This document shows positions 10,823-21,600 of a stretch of DNA of 64,000 nucleotides, piece by piece. Every line of letters begins with the position of its first letter. Position 1 is the stretch's first letter. The notes under the pieces were generated by a model. It ran no database searches. It was not told the DNA's origin and was given only the letters and a program-made list of their open reading frames with translations. The position numbers and the translations under genes were made by a program. The stretch comes from Heliocidaris erythrogramma (lineage: Eukaryota; Echinodermata; Echinoidea; Camarodonta; Echinometridae), in assembly GCA_025617745.1 (NCBI GenBank), contig CM046863.1, positions 6,012,015 to 6,076,014 of the forward strand, written 5' to 3'.

Positions 10823-11609
10823 GGGCAGAATGTACTTGGGCAGTCTGACACAAAGACATTGCACTGCAGGTAGCATTTATTTATTCTTTATTGGGGCTTT
10901 CAACCACTGGGGATTAGCCCAGCTTTACCATGTGCCGGATATACCACTGTCCCATTTGCATTTGTGAAATTAACTCAGTAAACAACTAAACTACCTTTTT
11001 TTTCAAACAAATTCAATGATTGCTTTACCTCAGATTTGCAACAAGCCATTTGAAGCAGTATAAAACATACATAGGCCCAATTATTACACCAGTTCGAAAT
11101 TAACACAAAACTAGAAATATCATTTTTGAAGTTGAATGCAATCAGAATTTATCTGCGGACTACTAGATTCTCTCATCCGGGTCCAGTAGGCAATGGGATC
11201 GTTAACAGCATCTTTGAAAGAAAAAAAGATACCCTGTTTTACTTGACAGTAAACTGCTATTTGACAGACGTTGTGAACCTAAAGCCATCATACTTGTACT
11301 AAGCCTGATCAATATTACATACAATATTGCCGCCCAATCTGCAATACACATTACCAGCATAAAAAACTGCATAGTTAGAAATAAGAGTATCAAAGTACAA
11401 ACAGATAATTCTATTTTCTACATGTTTTTAATCAAGACAGGAACCTCTAGAGAATTTAAGCTTGTTGGAAGTTTCTCTGACCTAGCATCAGCTAATGTAT
11501 GCATTCTTCACTCATCATGAAAATGTAATAACCAGTGGGAATGGGATCCATAGGGCATGTGTGTACTACATACAGTAGGCACTTGAGGAAGCCATGTCCA
11601 TAGCGATCT

Positions 11610-11757
11610 GGGCCCCGTTTTATAAAACTTGTTCTCAATAACAAGTCACAATAACTGTTATAAGTTACTGAAATCCTTGCATCTGATTGGCTGAGAGCAA
11701 ATTTGTCATAGAAATGTGGCAGTTGTTACTGATAACAAGTTTTATGAAACGGGACCC
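11610..11757. mobile_element. MITE with GGGYCCCGTTTYATAAAAC termini
   Basis: Inverted ends GGGCCCCGTTTTATAAAACT and AGTTTTATGAAACGGGACCC are each followed inward by CTTGTT(A/C)TC. A second, interrupted copy is at 23311-23913. 148 bp, non-coding. 10430-11600 otherwise holds no recognisable feature. Confidence 0.65.
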
Positions 11758-12208
11758 TGGTCAGACCTCAGTGATAACGATAACTATAAGGGTAACTCGT
11801 TCCTAAATCGTTCCGCTAGTTATGTGTAAACGGCAATGGGGATCATCGTTGTACATGTAGGTTAGAGTTCAACGATCTATGCTAATGAGCCTCTTTCACT
11901 AAATTTATCATCTTACTGGGATTGCTAAACCATCAGTTTTTTAAGGACTGACCTCAAAACGAATTTCTGTGAGCCTATCATTCCACTCTTTTGATGTGAC
12001 ATCAGAACTAGGGATTGCGGCCTTACAGAAATCGATGAAGGATGTCTGACCACGTTTATTGTTATTATTATTGTTAAATATGTACATAGTTTATCGTTAT
12101 CGCTGAGGTGTGACCAGCCCTTAAATTTAAATGTACATGTAATACAATAATGGTAAAATATAAACACAACTGAATATATCAAAGAAAGTAAATGTGAGAA
12201 AATTACAA

Positions 12209-12280
12209 TGCCCCTACCGGGATTCGAACCCGGGACCCTGGATTACATGACCAGTGCTCTACCAACTGAGCTATCCGGGC
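12209..12280 (-). tRNA. tRNA-Thr(TGT)-like gene, probably pseudogene or SINE head
   Basis: The minus strand folds as a 72-nt cloverleaf. D arm (GCTC/GAGC), anticodon stem, T arm (CCGGG TTCGAAT CCCGG) and both internal RNA polymerase III boxes (TAGCTCAGTTGG..., GGTTCGAATCC) are intact. By alignment to the tRNA-Thr pattern the anticodon is TGT. Position 33 is A rather than the near-universal T, the acceptor stem has two mismatches (positions 5-68 and 6-67), and one anticodon-stem pair is T-T. A TTTTC run follows about 10 nt downstream. I therefore favour a decayed tRNA or the promoter head of a tRNA-derived SINE over a working tRNA. Confidence 0.6.
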
Positions 12281-12730
12281 TCCCGTCGAAGCATAGTAAC
12301 AATCTCACATATAGCCCCTCTCTTTCCATCGAGCGTAGCGGGTACATCCGTACCAATTCCGTAAGTATGCATGGTTAGTACTAGCTGCAAAATATGACAG
12401 ATATTTACAATTAAAATTAAAGTGTAATAGTGTGAACATAATTGTTCTTGTAAGATTCTATTTTTTTTTTGCAATAACATACTGCTAATTTCAAAAAATT
12501 AATACATAATAGGAAAATCGCTGCCCGGCAAGCAGGTTAGAATCCCGCTGGTTCCAGTTTTTTCTGACTTGTGATTTTCATTACAGATCGAGCATACGAT
12601 CTTTAACACTGGGAGTATATGCCTAAAAAATTGTTTACAAATTAAAACTCCTCCCATTAAGCTTCTTCATTTACTAATAGGAAAGTAATCAGTGATATAT
12701 TCAAGTTTGAATTATTGGCACATTTCAATA

Positions 12731-13398
12731 TGTGACCCTCCACCACAAAACAACCAAAAAGAAGTCGCAATGGGAGTTTTAGAGTAAACAGCTGAAAAAT
12801 GTGGTTTGGGGTGGAAATTTTGATTTTAATTTTTTTGTATTTTCTGAAAGTTCATTTATTAATCTACCATCTGACAAAATTTCAGGTTAAAATACCATGT
12901 TGAAATATGTTTTTACTCTCATTCAAAATGACCATGTTTTCCTGGAAATTCAAACTTTGTGTGTCAACTTGCTGGGATTGTACTTCACATCGCTTTTCTA
13001 GTATAGCTTAAAAATTATGCACTGTCTGATATTCAAAATCAAAAGAAAGAAAGAAATATATCTATTCTAAAGGTATGAAAAGTTTCAACCCAATCTAATA
13101 AGTACTTCACTGTGTATGCTAGGGAGTTTTGACTCAACCTTTTGTGCGACGAACAATAGGATACAGATTAGGAGCTCTTAAATGGTCACTCTTCTTTAGA
13201 GCCCCTTTTCTCTATTGTTTTGGTCATTAGTCTGTCTGACACGTTGACATTCTCATTGTAATTTACAAGGGTTTGCTTAGTCCATACAAGACAAGTTATA
13301 CATCATTTTAAAGCTTAGAATCTAAGCTTTCAAATCGTGTTGAACTTTAAAAAACCTAAATTTCCGACTTATTGGTTGTTTTGTGGCGGAGGGTCACA
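12731..13398. mobile_element. TA-flanked TIR element, TGTGACCCTCC termini
   Basis: The terminal inverted repeat runs TGTGACCCTCC(A)CCACAAAACAACCAA at the left and its near complement at the right, with TA on both sides (12729-12730, 13399-13400). 668 bp without coding potential. The first eight bases match the large element at 654-4284. The insertion is recent enough that most terminal bases still pair. Confidence 0.7.
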
Positions 13399-14142
13399 TA
13401 TTATCGCGTACTCATTTCAATTATAGTAGATTTGTTTAAGATAAAACCTTAGTACATGTAATTATTAAATATTCTATTGGCTCATTCTTTCATTTCTTTA
13501 TGTTAACCCATAGCAGTATGTACAGTGTGTCCTTTTAGTTACATTTTGCATTATCTTTCAATCCACAATGCTAGGAATTACACATTATACTCGAGCAAAC
13601 AAATCAAAAATCACAGAAAATTTTGAGTCTATATCTAATGCATTATGTTTGCCAATCACAAATAAGAGCGAACATAACTAATCCCTAAAGTCTCTAAATT
13701 GGTAACATGATGTAAAATATATAATCAATATTTTTGTTGTACACATTTGTTTTTCTGTAAAACTTTGGAATTTTCACTTTTATTGGTTCATTTACAGTAC
13801 TTAACATTTTAATTTATTTCAAACTATGTATCAGTGGAAAATAGGAATAATTGTTTCCAATTTGAGGAGGGAAATATGATAATTCTGATCATAAGAAAAC
13901 TCGTAATGGCTGTGGGTTAAATCCATCAGTTCAACAATGCAGGAGCTCATATTAATGGACTTGTAGATATCATTCCACAAATAACGGTACTTATTGCATT
14001 CATTAAAAAACACTTTCATGTATACCAGTAGTCCAAAAATAGGAAGAAAGTATATCATAGTATTTTAGAAGGCAATGTGTGATACTAAGACCCATTCACA
14101 CTTTATAAAAAAACTTTATAATAAAATATTGCATTTTCAAAT

Positions 14143-14167
14143 ATATATAAATATATATATATATATA
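14143..14167 (+). repeat. (AT)n microsatellite
   Basis: TATATA-rich run. 13400-14480 is otherwise AT-rich DNA in which I see no gene. Confidence 0.85.
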
Positions 14168-14491
14168 CATCACTATAAGAAATAGTGACCTCCAAATTTG
14201 CAGCATGGTATTCAAAGATTTACTCATATACAGTACATATAAAAATACATTTTCATCATAATTTTGTAAAAAGACAAACAAATAAGCTAAATTTAATTAA
14301 AAATTATGATGGAAGTAAAGTTCATTTGGTCTTAAAAAGATCTGAAAAGAATAACTTGTGACCATTTGTGATTATTTGTAAATACCTTATTCATAAACTG
14401 GAAGTACATACCAGTGAAAAACAAATGATCAGAATATGGAAAACAAATACTCAATACAATTTGATTATTCTCAAGTGCTAAAGACTTATGG

Positions 14492-14655
14492 GGTGTTGCA
14501 AGAAAGTTGCAATCAATTGCAAATTGTAAAGCAAATTAGAACAACCATTCTGATTGGTTCAGGGTCTGCCCATTCAAGAAAATGCGCTTGCAACAATGAT
14601 TTTGATTGGTCAGTACCGATCAGTTGCAACTTAATTGGATGTAACCCCGCCTCTT
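14492..14655. mobile_element. MITE with GTTGCAAGAAAGTTGCAAT terminus
   Basis: The left end GTTGCAAGAAAGTTGCAATC faces a degenerate right end ('cagttgcaacttaattgg'). An opposite-facing well-preserved end of the same family ('gattgcaactttcttgcaac') is at 57390-57412. Non-coding. Confidence 0.5.
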
Positions 14656-14689
14656 CCTTTTATATATAGAGGGAAACTTGAGTTCTGGG

Positions 14690-15055
14690 AAAGGTAAAAA
14701 TATAATTTGTGAGCTTTCTCCTTTTTATATTAGTTTGGAAGATTATCATAGTAGATACTGTATATCCCCTGAAAAAGATTTGCAATTCAAATGCTCTCAC
14801 ATTCAAAATAGGACAGGAGACATTTGAAATGTTCACGCCGAACATTTGTGTGTAGTCCCATATAGACATTTTTGTGTGCAGTGCATGTGACTCTCAGCAG
14901 GATTGAGTCAATTTCTTATCATTTTGGTGATTCCAAAACCTTACAGCATACGCCAATTCTTATGTGCTATAGTATAGACTCAACCTTTTCCAATTCCTTT
15001 GAGACAGTTTTTTTTTTCACAGTTCAATCTCATGACCAGAACTCAACTTGATCTT
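14690..15055 (+). repeat. dispersed ~370-bp repeat, copy 1 (partner 24190-24560)
   Basis: Shared landmarks in order: 'ttagtttggaagattatca', 'gaaatgttcacgccgaacat', 'gtgtgcagtgcatgtg', 'tcaatttcttatcattttt', 'caattcttatgtgctat', and 'catgaccagaactcaact'. This copy lies just 3' of the immune gene's stop codon, so it probably supplies part of the 3' UTR. The other copy is in intron 4. Confidence 0.65.
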
Positions 15056-15103
15056 TTAAGTACTAGTAGTTTTAAAGGCTCTTTATGCAGTGTGTTAATA
15101 AGC

Positions 15104-15690
15104 TCAAAAGTCATCACTGGAACTGCTTTCCCTATCCCTATCTCGAATCATCAACCTGTTGATCGACTCTCCGGATCCTCCACCATTCTGATAAGCATCA
15201 AGAGCTTCGACACAATCATCACGCTTCATCCCCACCAGGATGCCTCTCAAATCCTCCAGGCTGCAAAGCTTCTTCTGTTTTTCCGCCAGGCCAATCACGT
15301 CTGCCGTCGGGTCTGGCCTGTGGTTCAGACTATCAATGACGCCATCCAGTCCTAATTTACAAGCAAGCCCTCTCCAATCGTCGTGAGTCACGCGGCTACC
15401 GTTCAACCTCTTACTCAGCTCGTGTCGTACCGCAGGCGGGATGACCATCGGATGCTGCGGCACATCATCGGGTCTCCCTGCCAACTGCATGGAGCCAATG
15501 TTGTAGACATTCCCCTGGATGTTCAACAAGCAACTTGGTCCTGCTTGTACATGTAGCTCGTTCATTCGCGGGATAAGCTGCTCAATATGTAAAGCCACAT
15601 GCGCTGCTGTTAGAGGCTGTATGCTAGTGTCAGAGGTCGCTGAGGGTGCAATACTTGTAGCTCCTTCTGTTGGTAGGGTGAGGCTATTCC
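15104..15690 (-). CDS. immune adaptor exon 7: NxG-type motif and MyD88-like death domain, stop
   Basis: Acceptor CTTTTCTTCAAG|GGA; stop TGA at 15104-15106. Residues 472-666. A Ser/Thr linker leads to a predicted helix (HVALHIEQLIPRMNEL, 502-517). A short hydrophobic/Asn-Gly segment follows (LLNIQGNVYNIGSMQL, 526-541) that resembles RHIM/cRHIM amyloid motifs. The death domain (about 555-638) begins 'IPPAVRHELSKRLN', has 'DDWRGLACKLGL' and 'DPT', and ends 'ILVGMKRDDCVEAL'. The RDD in the last helix and the DW-x2-LA segment are features of MyD88 death domains. The tail is Arg/Asp/Ser-rich and acidic at the end. Confidence 0.8.
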
Positions 15691-18600
15691 CTTGAAGAAA
15701 AGAAATAATAAAATTGATGAAGGTTATCACAGTACATATTATGTATGTCAAGATTCTTGCATAGAAGCTTGTGATTAAACATCCCACTGTACATGTACAT
15801 TGCAGTGTAATAGTTTCTTGTGAAAATTCAAAGCTTACACTCTTCCTCATGTTTTAAAATATGGTAATATTTTTACTGGAAATGTGAAAATGACATTCAA
15901 TCTAATTCAGGTCAGCTTGAATTTTAACTCATCGGAACGACTTATTTTAATAGGAGTTGTGTTTGAACTGCACTCTTAATAATATTAATAATAATAATAA
16001 TAACTAGCATTTGGTACGCTCTCCTTAGTGCAACTATATCACGGAGTTTACAAGTCAATAATACTTAATATAACATTAATAGAATTAATAATACATATAA
16101 CATTATAACAAAATTAATCATGCATAACATTGAATACAAATAAACTTATTAAACATAAAGTTTGAAAGAAATGGAAGGGGTTTAACTATTTCAAGAAGAG
16201 ATATGTTTTCAGAAATTTCTTAAATTGGTCTGTGGGAGATTAGCTGATTTTATGAAAGAGGGGATATTGTTCCATTCTTTGGAAGCAGTTACAGTAAATG
16301 TACGATCGCCAGCTTTGCTACGGGTTTTGGGGATGGTGAGAAGAAATGGGGCCCTAGAAGAGTGAAGATTAGGACGGGATGGGTTATGAAATGTTATGCA
16401 ATCCTTAATATAGATAGGCATTTGGTCATTGAAGGCTTTAAAAACGAACAATAGCTCTTGCAACATTAGGATTTGGAATTCCCTTTAATTTTATATTTCT
16501 TTTAATCTTATCTCTAATATCTTGTTGCCCATTTATTTTACATCTCCAAGTTCTATACTACGTGTACACTTTCTTCCATTTTCTTGTACACAAATAGTTA
16601 TCTCAATCTGTTATTCATGCATGAAACTCATTTTCTTTCTTCCTATCCTCTATCTCTATTTTCTTTCTTCTTCTCTGTTCTGTATTCTGTCTCCTTTTGT
16701 CTCCACCTTTTATTTCCCCATTTTCTTCTCTTTCCCCTTTTCATCTTTCTTTCTTTTTCCCTTTTTTGGCATGTTATGCATGATTGCCAAGTTTAAATTT
16801 TATGATTGCATGAGTTATAATTTACCTCTTGCCAGGGACAGCACTTTGCTTGTCTGTTTTTATTTTCTTTTTCATTTAATCGCTTTAATGTAGTCTTCAC
16901 TGTTGTTATTTTGTTTTCTTACAACTCACACGTTAATACTCTTTATTTGTCTAAATTTCTGCACTTAGTTTCATTGTCAAAATTTGTATTGTTAATTGCA
17001 TGTAATATTTATTGTAAATATACTTTGACATAAAATCTAAATGTGAAATCTATTTCTAGATTCCTTTTCATCTTTCTCCTTCGTAAAATAATCTTTGTAT
17101 TTACCTCCCTTAGTACTGTTTGTCATTCTTTTGGAAGGATCACTACTAGGTGAAGACACAGCCTGGCTTGAAGGTGGACTGAAGTGGGAAGACACGTCAG
17201 ATTCTGGAGGAAAATAGTTAATAAGGGAGAGGGAAAAGCTGTTGTTTAAGGCTCTTAAAGACATTTTCCTTTATTCTTATCTGTGCCATGGGTAAGAAAT
17301 CCAGCATAATGGGTGGGAAATACTGTTAAATGTATTCTGAATTTAGCTTAACTGATCCAGAAACATTCTCAATTTGTCATCATCACTGTGACATTACATG
17401 ATGTTCATGTACAGCCGAGTGACTGTAATGGTCGGTGCACTAATACTGTGAGTGGGCTAAACTTAGGATTTACTTGCCATCAGTTATGACATCAAAATCT
17501 CTAAAATTGTCTCTTTTTTTAATCAAATAACAAGGATCTAGGATATGTGTTATAGAAAACAAATGGGGTATGTCTTTTTCATTTGTTAGTTTTCCAATTT
17601 ATCTGCACTCAGTAAGCCTGTGAGCACCTATGTATGCTCAACTCATGCTGATACATGTACATCAGTATAACAAAGTTATTTGCCTGAGACATCCTAGTAG
17701 ACACACAGTGACAGACGGCCGATTAGACTGACAATGTTCATCTTGTGAACCCTCAGGAATGTTGACAGAAGGCCCACAGGATCGACACCGTCAGTCTCGT
17801 GGGATCATAGGCTGCGGCTCTCGTAGGCCGCCGGTCCGTGGGCAGTAGCCTATTCGCATGCATCATTTGAATATCAAACTCACCTGATGACAATCCTTCT
17901 TCTCGTCTCTTCCTAATGCGGACATCGATGCTCCTCTTCAGCCTCTCCTCCAGATAGGCATCGCTGATACATACATTGGTCAAACTCTGCAGTTCTAACG
18001 GCAGACAGCTCTCGTCACAGCAACGGATGGAAATCACCCCATTCTCCAAACTCCCATCGAATGTCGACTGAAACGCCATTTCAATCGTCATGGTCTGGTG
18101 AAGATCGTTCTTCTCACAATCCTCCTTCGTGATAATTAGGACCACGTGAGAACAGGTCGTAAGAGCATCTCGGATGCTCATCATTTTTGGAACACCCAGC
18201 TTGCTGTCTGCTGCGGTCATCACTGTCCAACCATTTCTCTGAATGATGCCCTTCACCTTACGCACATGCTCCGTTTCTTGACTAAATACTAGGTAGATGT
18301 CATAATAGTTTTGTTGTATTTGAAGGGGGCCACTGGTTGAAGTGTTGCTTTGTTGGCACGGTGACTCTACTCTTCTTCTTGCATCCATATGTATTCCTGC
18401 AGAACTGGTTGTTCTGATATCTACAGAATCTGAAAATGACATGCAGGAACGATATTTTGAGCAGGTAGAATTTTACCTCATAGACTGAAGAGAATTTTTG
18501 TTTTAGTTGTTACTCAATGTACAGTCATTATTTGTACAGAGCTTCATAAAAGAAAAAGTAAATCTACCCTATTAAACCAAAATTTCAATAGCCCTTTTAG

Positions 18601-21600
18601 ACTTACGAGACATCTGAGTAGGTGATATCATAACTTCTACACAACATTGCCACAGAGAGAGCTATGTATGTAACATCCATGGTTGTAGGATAAATACTCC
18701 AACAACAATTGCTCCATCGTCAACTTCTAAACACAAACCAAATTCCTAGCTACAACCTGAACCAAACACTATACCTCACTCTAGCTAACCCTAACATAAA
18801 ATCAAATTATAATAAACCCTAATGCTATAAAGAGGAACCTCTTTACATCAATCTCCTTTTTATGAAAGAAAATATCTGGTTATATATCAAAATCTTGCTA
18901 TATCGACAGGAAAAACTACCTTGTTGTGACTTGAGTTTCTTTTAACCAGCCTCCTCGCCAGTACCCTTGGTGTTGATACCGAGAGTGAGGAATTTCAGAA
19001 AATAAAAACCCATACAGATTCCCCCAACAAAGGTACTGAAAACGATGATAAATCAGTCAATACCTACTTTCAATTTCAAGGTGATTTTTGTCCTCCCAAA
19101 CCACCTCCCTGGGATGTCATAAGTCCATATGTCATTCAGTATGAATTTGAATTATAATTAATGTGTCAGTCAGTACAGCCTAGGAAATAGTTTTTTTTTT
19201 TGGGGGGGGGGGGGGCTACTTTTTTTTTGCCTTGGGGCTATTTCTTACATTATTGGGGCTACCAGTTTAATGGAAAGTGCAGATTGGTTATCAATTTAGG
19301 TTTTTGCTGTTCCATTGGTACTAATCGTACCATCTTATGAACAGGTTTTACTTTACGTCATACTGCCCAATTTAATTTGATAATTAAGAGTTTTTAAAAT
19401 TTTAACTTCACCCCCCCCCTCCCAAATTCAGAATATTCTTTTTTTTCAAAATGTGATGGAATAAATCCACAATAGGTGAATTTCACCTGAATGTACTGTT
19501 ATTAGTCTTAATTACCACAGAGATGTTTTTATTTTACGCGAAAATGCGGGCTTGGTTTTTTTTTTTCTTCTCGTAAGTAATAGTACTCCTAAATCCGCCT
19601 GTGAACGCGCACAGTTCCGCGTTTTTTTTTTCCAATTTGTTTTTCATGGACACCACGTCACTCGATGAGCATCTCGCGCGTGATAACTAAAAAAAAAGGT
19701 CATAAATCCGATTCCTTTGATTTCTAGCACGTTTTTGGAGACTCTGTTTCTCACAACCCGACTTAAGCGGCGCATGCTTTGAAAAAATGGCACTAATTCC
19801 ACATTTTTGAGGCAGGCTTTGGCTCTTTACAGATTCATTTTTTCGAGGTGACTATGGACTGAATATTGGAAGGGACAATTTCTCTGTATGGTGGATCTGG
19901 TCATCATAGAGTAGATCTACTGATAGTCTCATTACAAGAATGTTGGTTATTTTAGACCTCTCGTTATAACAAAGCGATTATGCATTTTGGAAAGGAAATT
20001 TTCACACATGGTGTCGCACAAAGACTAAGTAACATGAAGCTCTCGATGAATTTATACAATCCTGATTTAGCATGTGTGTGAAAAAAGCGCTGCCTTTAGT
20101 TTCCGTATCTGGCTATGCACATGCATTGCACAATTGCTGTCATATCATCTGGCGCTCATGATGCTACACATTCGCGATGTACCAAGTCTGAGCCAACAAC
20201 GAGATGAAAGGTTAAACTTAGCTGCTTTTTGAGCATGATAGTGATTTTATTTCGAATCAATGACGGGTGCGACTCATGAGAAAACCGTCGCCTCAAATAC
20301 AGGTTTTCCTGCATTTGTTAAGGCGATTTGGGGGCCGACAAGGGAGAAATCGCCCGTCGCCCCCGTGTATTTCCGACGCTGGTGTCAGCGCATACTTTCA
20401 ACCTGCAAAATTGCTTTGCTCCTCCCAGATCACCCCCATGGGATTCAGTAAAGCCATATTGCTGTCAATTTGAACCATGCGTAAACACTTTCCTGCCGAG
20501 AAGCCTTCTTATAACGGTGTTCTTTATAACAAGGTTCCACTGCATCTTTGGGCCCGTATTATTTAAGAATGAAGTTTGGTAGGCCCTTATTCAGTTGAAT
20601 CTTTTGGCTAAGTATTTTACCCTAAATCTAAGACAGCTCCCTAGCAGACTTAAAGGAGAATTAATCTCAAAAAAGTAAAGACGACAGTGTTGAAAGGTAT
20701 ACTTGTTAGACTATATGGCTTCGCGTCAAAATATACGAGATCGATACGAATCAAGATTTTCTGAGCAAAATTTATCATCTGCTAGCAATATGTATCGTCT
20801 GCTAGCAATACATGGGGGCTGCCATTTTTTTTATGTGTACAAGAAGATTTTCTTAATCCAAATGCCCAATTGCCTTTTTCAAAACTAGAAATGTGCATTG
20901 CTGGTGCTGCGCAATGCGAAATGTATCCCCCGGCACTGGCAGCGATTTGAAGGAGGGACAAAGACCCTCCCCCATCCCCTCCCTCAAACAAAAGGATGGT
21001 GTAGAAATTGCCGCCAGTGGCCCGGAATATTGTCAACACTAGGAGCAGCATTACCAAAACGATTTGTGCAGATTAGAGTATAATGCATTTTTATAGAAAA
21101 TTCGGAAGAAATATGACCTCAGAGCGCACATAAGCCATCCACTAAAATATGACCTTTGATCCTATGAAAGACGGAACACTAGAGGCAGCATCACCAAAAA
21201 CTGTAGAGGTGTAATCTATAATGGACCTATACAAAATCTGAAAGAAATGAGTTAACAAATGTGTCCTCCAGAATGCATGCAACGAAAATATGACATTTGA
21301 CCCTAACAACAACCTGAATATGACATTTGACTGTATAGAAAGTGGTACAGTGGGGGTAGCATCAGCAAACAATTTAGATGTGTAGGTTTCACTAAGACAC
21401 ATCTTCATATAAATTGAAAGAAATGTGTTGAGAGATATACCAAGATACATCTCCATACAAAATTTGAAAGAAATCCATCAAGAAATGTGGCCTGCAGAGT
21501 GCACTCACGCCATGCCCTGAAGTATGACCTTTGACCCTATAAAAGACGGAACACTGGTGGCAGCATCACCAAAAACTATAGGTTTTTAGATTACACCAAG

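Noticed and set aside
20260..20582. Three overlapping short plus-strand frames as an additional exon of a gene
   Set aside because: Different frames over the same CpG-rich stretch, wrong strand for the surrounding immune gene, no splice-phase fit; more likely a decayed MITE.
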